Origin: Polytrichum commune
Taxonomy: Eukaryota > Streptophyta > Polytrichopsida > Polytrichales > Polytrichaceae
DNA length: 60,000 nucleotides
Assembly (NCBI GenBank): GCA_950295325.1
Contig: OX485809.1
Coordinates: forward strand, 35,781,081 to 35,841,080
Direction: 5' to 3'
The translations under genes were made by a program, and so were the position numbers. The notes under the pieces were generated by a model, which saw nothing but the letters and a program-made list of their open reading frames with translations, searched no databases and was not told where the DNA came from. Every line of letters begins with the position of its first letter. The first letter of the stretch is position 1. Shown here in pieces: positions 58,512 to 60,000 of the stretch.

Positions 58512-58879
58512 GTTTCGGTCGTTCGACCCAAACTTCTCCAGATTGAACAAATGCACATTTTTCGTGGATTGTATATTGTGATATAATAGTCATTTGTAAG
58601 GTAATATGGTACTTTGTTATTTGTAGGTGGATCTGCACTTTATATCGTCTTTATCATCATTGATGTCCTGATACGTTTATAAAAATGAGGTTAAGTTTGG
58701 GTCGTCGCTCGACCCAAACAAGATGCTAGGTTTGGGTCGCTCGACCCAAACATGAGGTTGTGTTTGGGTCGACCGACCCAAACAAGATGCTAGGTTTGGG
58801 TCGCTCGACCCAAACCTGAGGCTGAGTTTGGGTCGACCGACCCAAACATGAGGTTGTGTTTGGGTCGTCTCCCAAAACT
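58512..58879. repeat. Palindrome array, family 2, six copies plus a half copy, core at 32-bp period
   Basis: Inverted repeats with arms GTTTGGGTCG/CGACCCAAAC start at 58,512 (variant), 58,695 (5-bp centre), 58,730, 58,762, 58,794 and 58,826; a broken half follows near 58,858. The last four are exactly 32 bp apart and their centres alternate CT, AC, CT, AC. Spacers are unrelated to those at 8.0 and 9.4 kb. Confidence 0.95.
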
Positions 58880-60000
58880 GTTTATTTTAATATTGTTTTT
58901 TAAACTTGGCATGTAGCATATACAATGCTTATGCATTGTGTATGCTACAACACTGTCAATTAAGAAACACATATTGGAACCCCTTAAAAAACAATACCTT
59001 TGCTGACAGTTGCTGTTGTAGTCGTTGCAGATGGTTGCTTTTGAACAAGTGCTCTTCTTCGACTAAGACAGAATCAGTGAATTCCTATTCGTAGACACGC
59101 TAAAACTCACAAACAACTACCAGAGATTTCAAACCTTTGTTGAATCTCTCAATAAATCCACAATCTCTCACACAACTTCTGAGTCTCTTCAGAATCACTC
59201 AAACAACAATTGTAACTCTCAAACAACAATTGAATCTCTCATAATAACAACTGAGTCTCTTAAAACAACAACTGAATCTCTCAAAACAATAATTAAATCT
59301 CTGAAATCACTTTTGTATCACTTTTGTATCTCTTATCGAACTTCCTAATGTGACAAGCACTCACAAGCACTCACAAGCACTCATCCGCACTTCTAACTCT
59401 CGCAAGCACTGCCTAAAGCTCACACAGAATGTTGGAAAACCCTTCAACAATCTGGAAAACACTTCAACAATGATACAATGAGCAACACTACCTAACTTCT
59501 AAGATTGCAGAAGTGCAATCTGCCGCTACAGCAAGAGAAGGGAGGGAAGGAGAAGAAAAGTAGGGTGGGGAAGGAATGTAAAGAAACGTGCCACCCTGAA
59601 TCGCCACGGCGCTTCGCGAAAGCGGCGCTTCAGGAGAGGCGGCGCTTCCACAAGAGGCGCGGAGCGAAAGGTTGGCGAGGAGAGAGAGAGAAAGGAGGAG
59701 AATGCTTGGCGGCTGGGGTTTTGTTGGCCTCGGGAATTGGCCCCCAACCGCACGAATAGGGTGCCAACGTGATTAGGGCAGCAACGGGAATAGGGTTACG
59801 GGGAACCCTAACTCCCATCCCTCTAAGGAGTAAACCCTTAGCGGGTAGTACAATTTTCAATAGACTTTGGAGTAGCCTAAGGTATACATCAAATGAGGTA
59901 TTCTAAAAAATTAAACCATTTATACAACTAATGCATCTTTACAACGCAACTATATGCTAACACTAATACTTAACCCCTACTTACATGACACCATTAACTA
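58880..60000. other. Region without supported genes; CAA/TCTC-type degenerate repeat
   Basis: From about 59,120 to 59,310 a degenerate unit CAACAATTGAATCTCTCAAA is repeated roughly every 25-30 bp. A triple CACTCACAAG repeat lies at 59,350-59,385. The rest is non-coding as far as I can see. Short frames at 59,505-59,860 are purine-rich and not convincing. Confidence 0.45.

Overview
The window looks like nuclear DNA of a land plant with a large, repeat-rich genome. The evidence is: a fragment of a plant DEG14-type protease gene with spliceosomal introns at the left edge, CCCTAAA (plant telomere type) repeats, degenerate 25S rRNA fragments, a 10.3-kb Ty3/gypsy-type LTR retrotransposon and a MULE-like transposase gene. 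I cannot name the species. Most genes sit on the minus strand. Almost all of them carry stops or single-base frameshifts, so they are best read as decaying copies, or as genes in an assembly with residual indels.

Layout. 0-1.5 kb: four exons of a DEG14-like protease, with a MITE in one intron. 2.2-7.8 kb (minus): a DUF7869-like, transposase-like gene split by a 2.7-kb intron. 8-9.7 kb: palindrome arrays. 10-12.6 kb: AT-rich DNA with short telomere-like tracts. 12.7-18.0 kb (copy A), 20.1-24.4 kb (copy B) and 40.7-44.6 kb (copy C), all minus: three diverged copies of one multi-exon gene. Its product joins an N-terminal ParB/sulfiredoxin-like domain (motif DGNHRxxAW) to a C-terminal class-beta DNA methyltransferase fold (motif IV-like region, then motif X, then motif I). 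25.8-27.4 kb: 25S rRNA pieces and hairpin repeats. 28.2-40.3 kb: a divergent gene pair whose plus-strand member is followed directly by the LTR element (29,251-39,564). 44.8-51.5 kb: about 44 copies of a perfect 22-bp palindrome. 51.7-56.4 kb: a second divergent pair whose plus-strand member is the MULE-like transposase. 56.8-58.9 kb: two unrecognised minus-strand coding stretches and another palindrome array.

The most interesting pattern is the combination of these parts. At least four families of 22-24 bp inverted repeats share one architecture: 10-11 bp arms around a 2-bp centre (one family is a perfect palindrome). The arrays begin 27-179 bp upstream of the start codon of four minus-strand genes, two of which are ParB-methyltransferase copies. 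Within a family the palindrome is nearly constant while the DNA between palindromes is unrelated from array to array. A ParB-like protein fused to a DNA methyltransferase, beside parS-like palindrome clusters and a transposase, is the candidate undescribed system. The link between protein and palindromes is inference; the gene structures and the arrays are read directly from the sequence.
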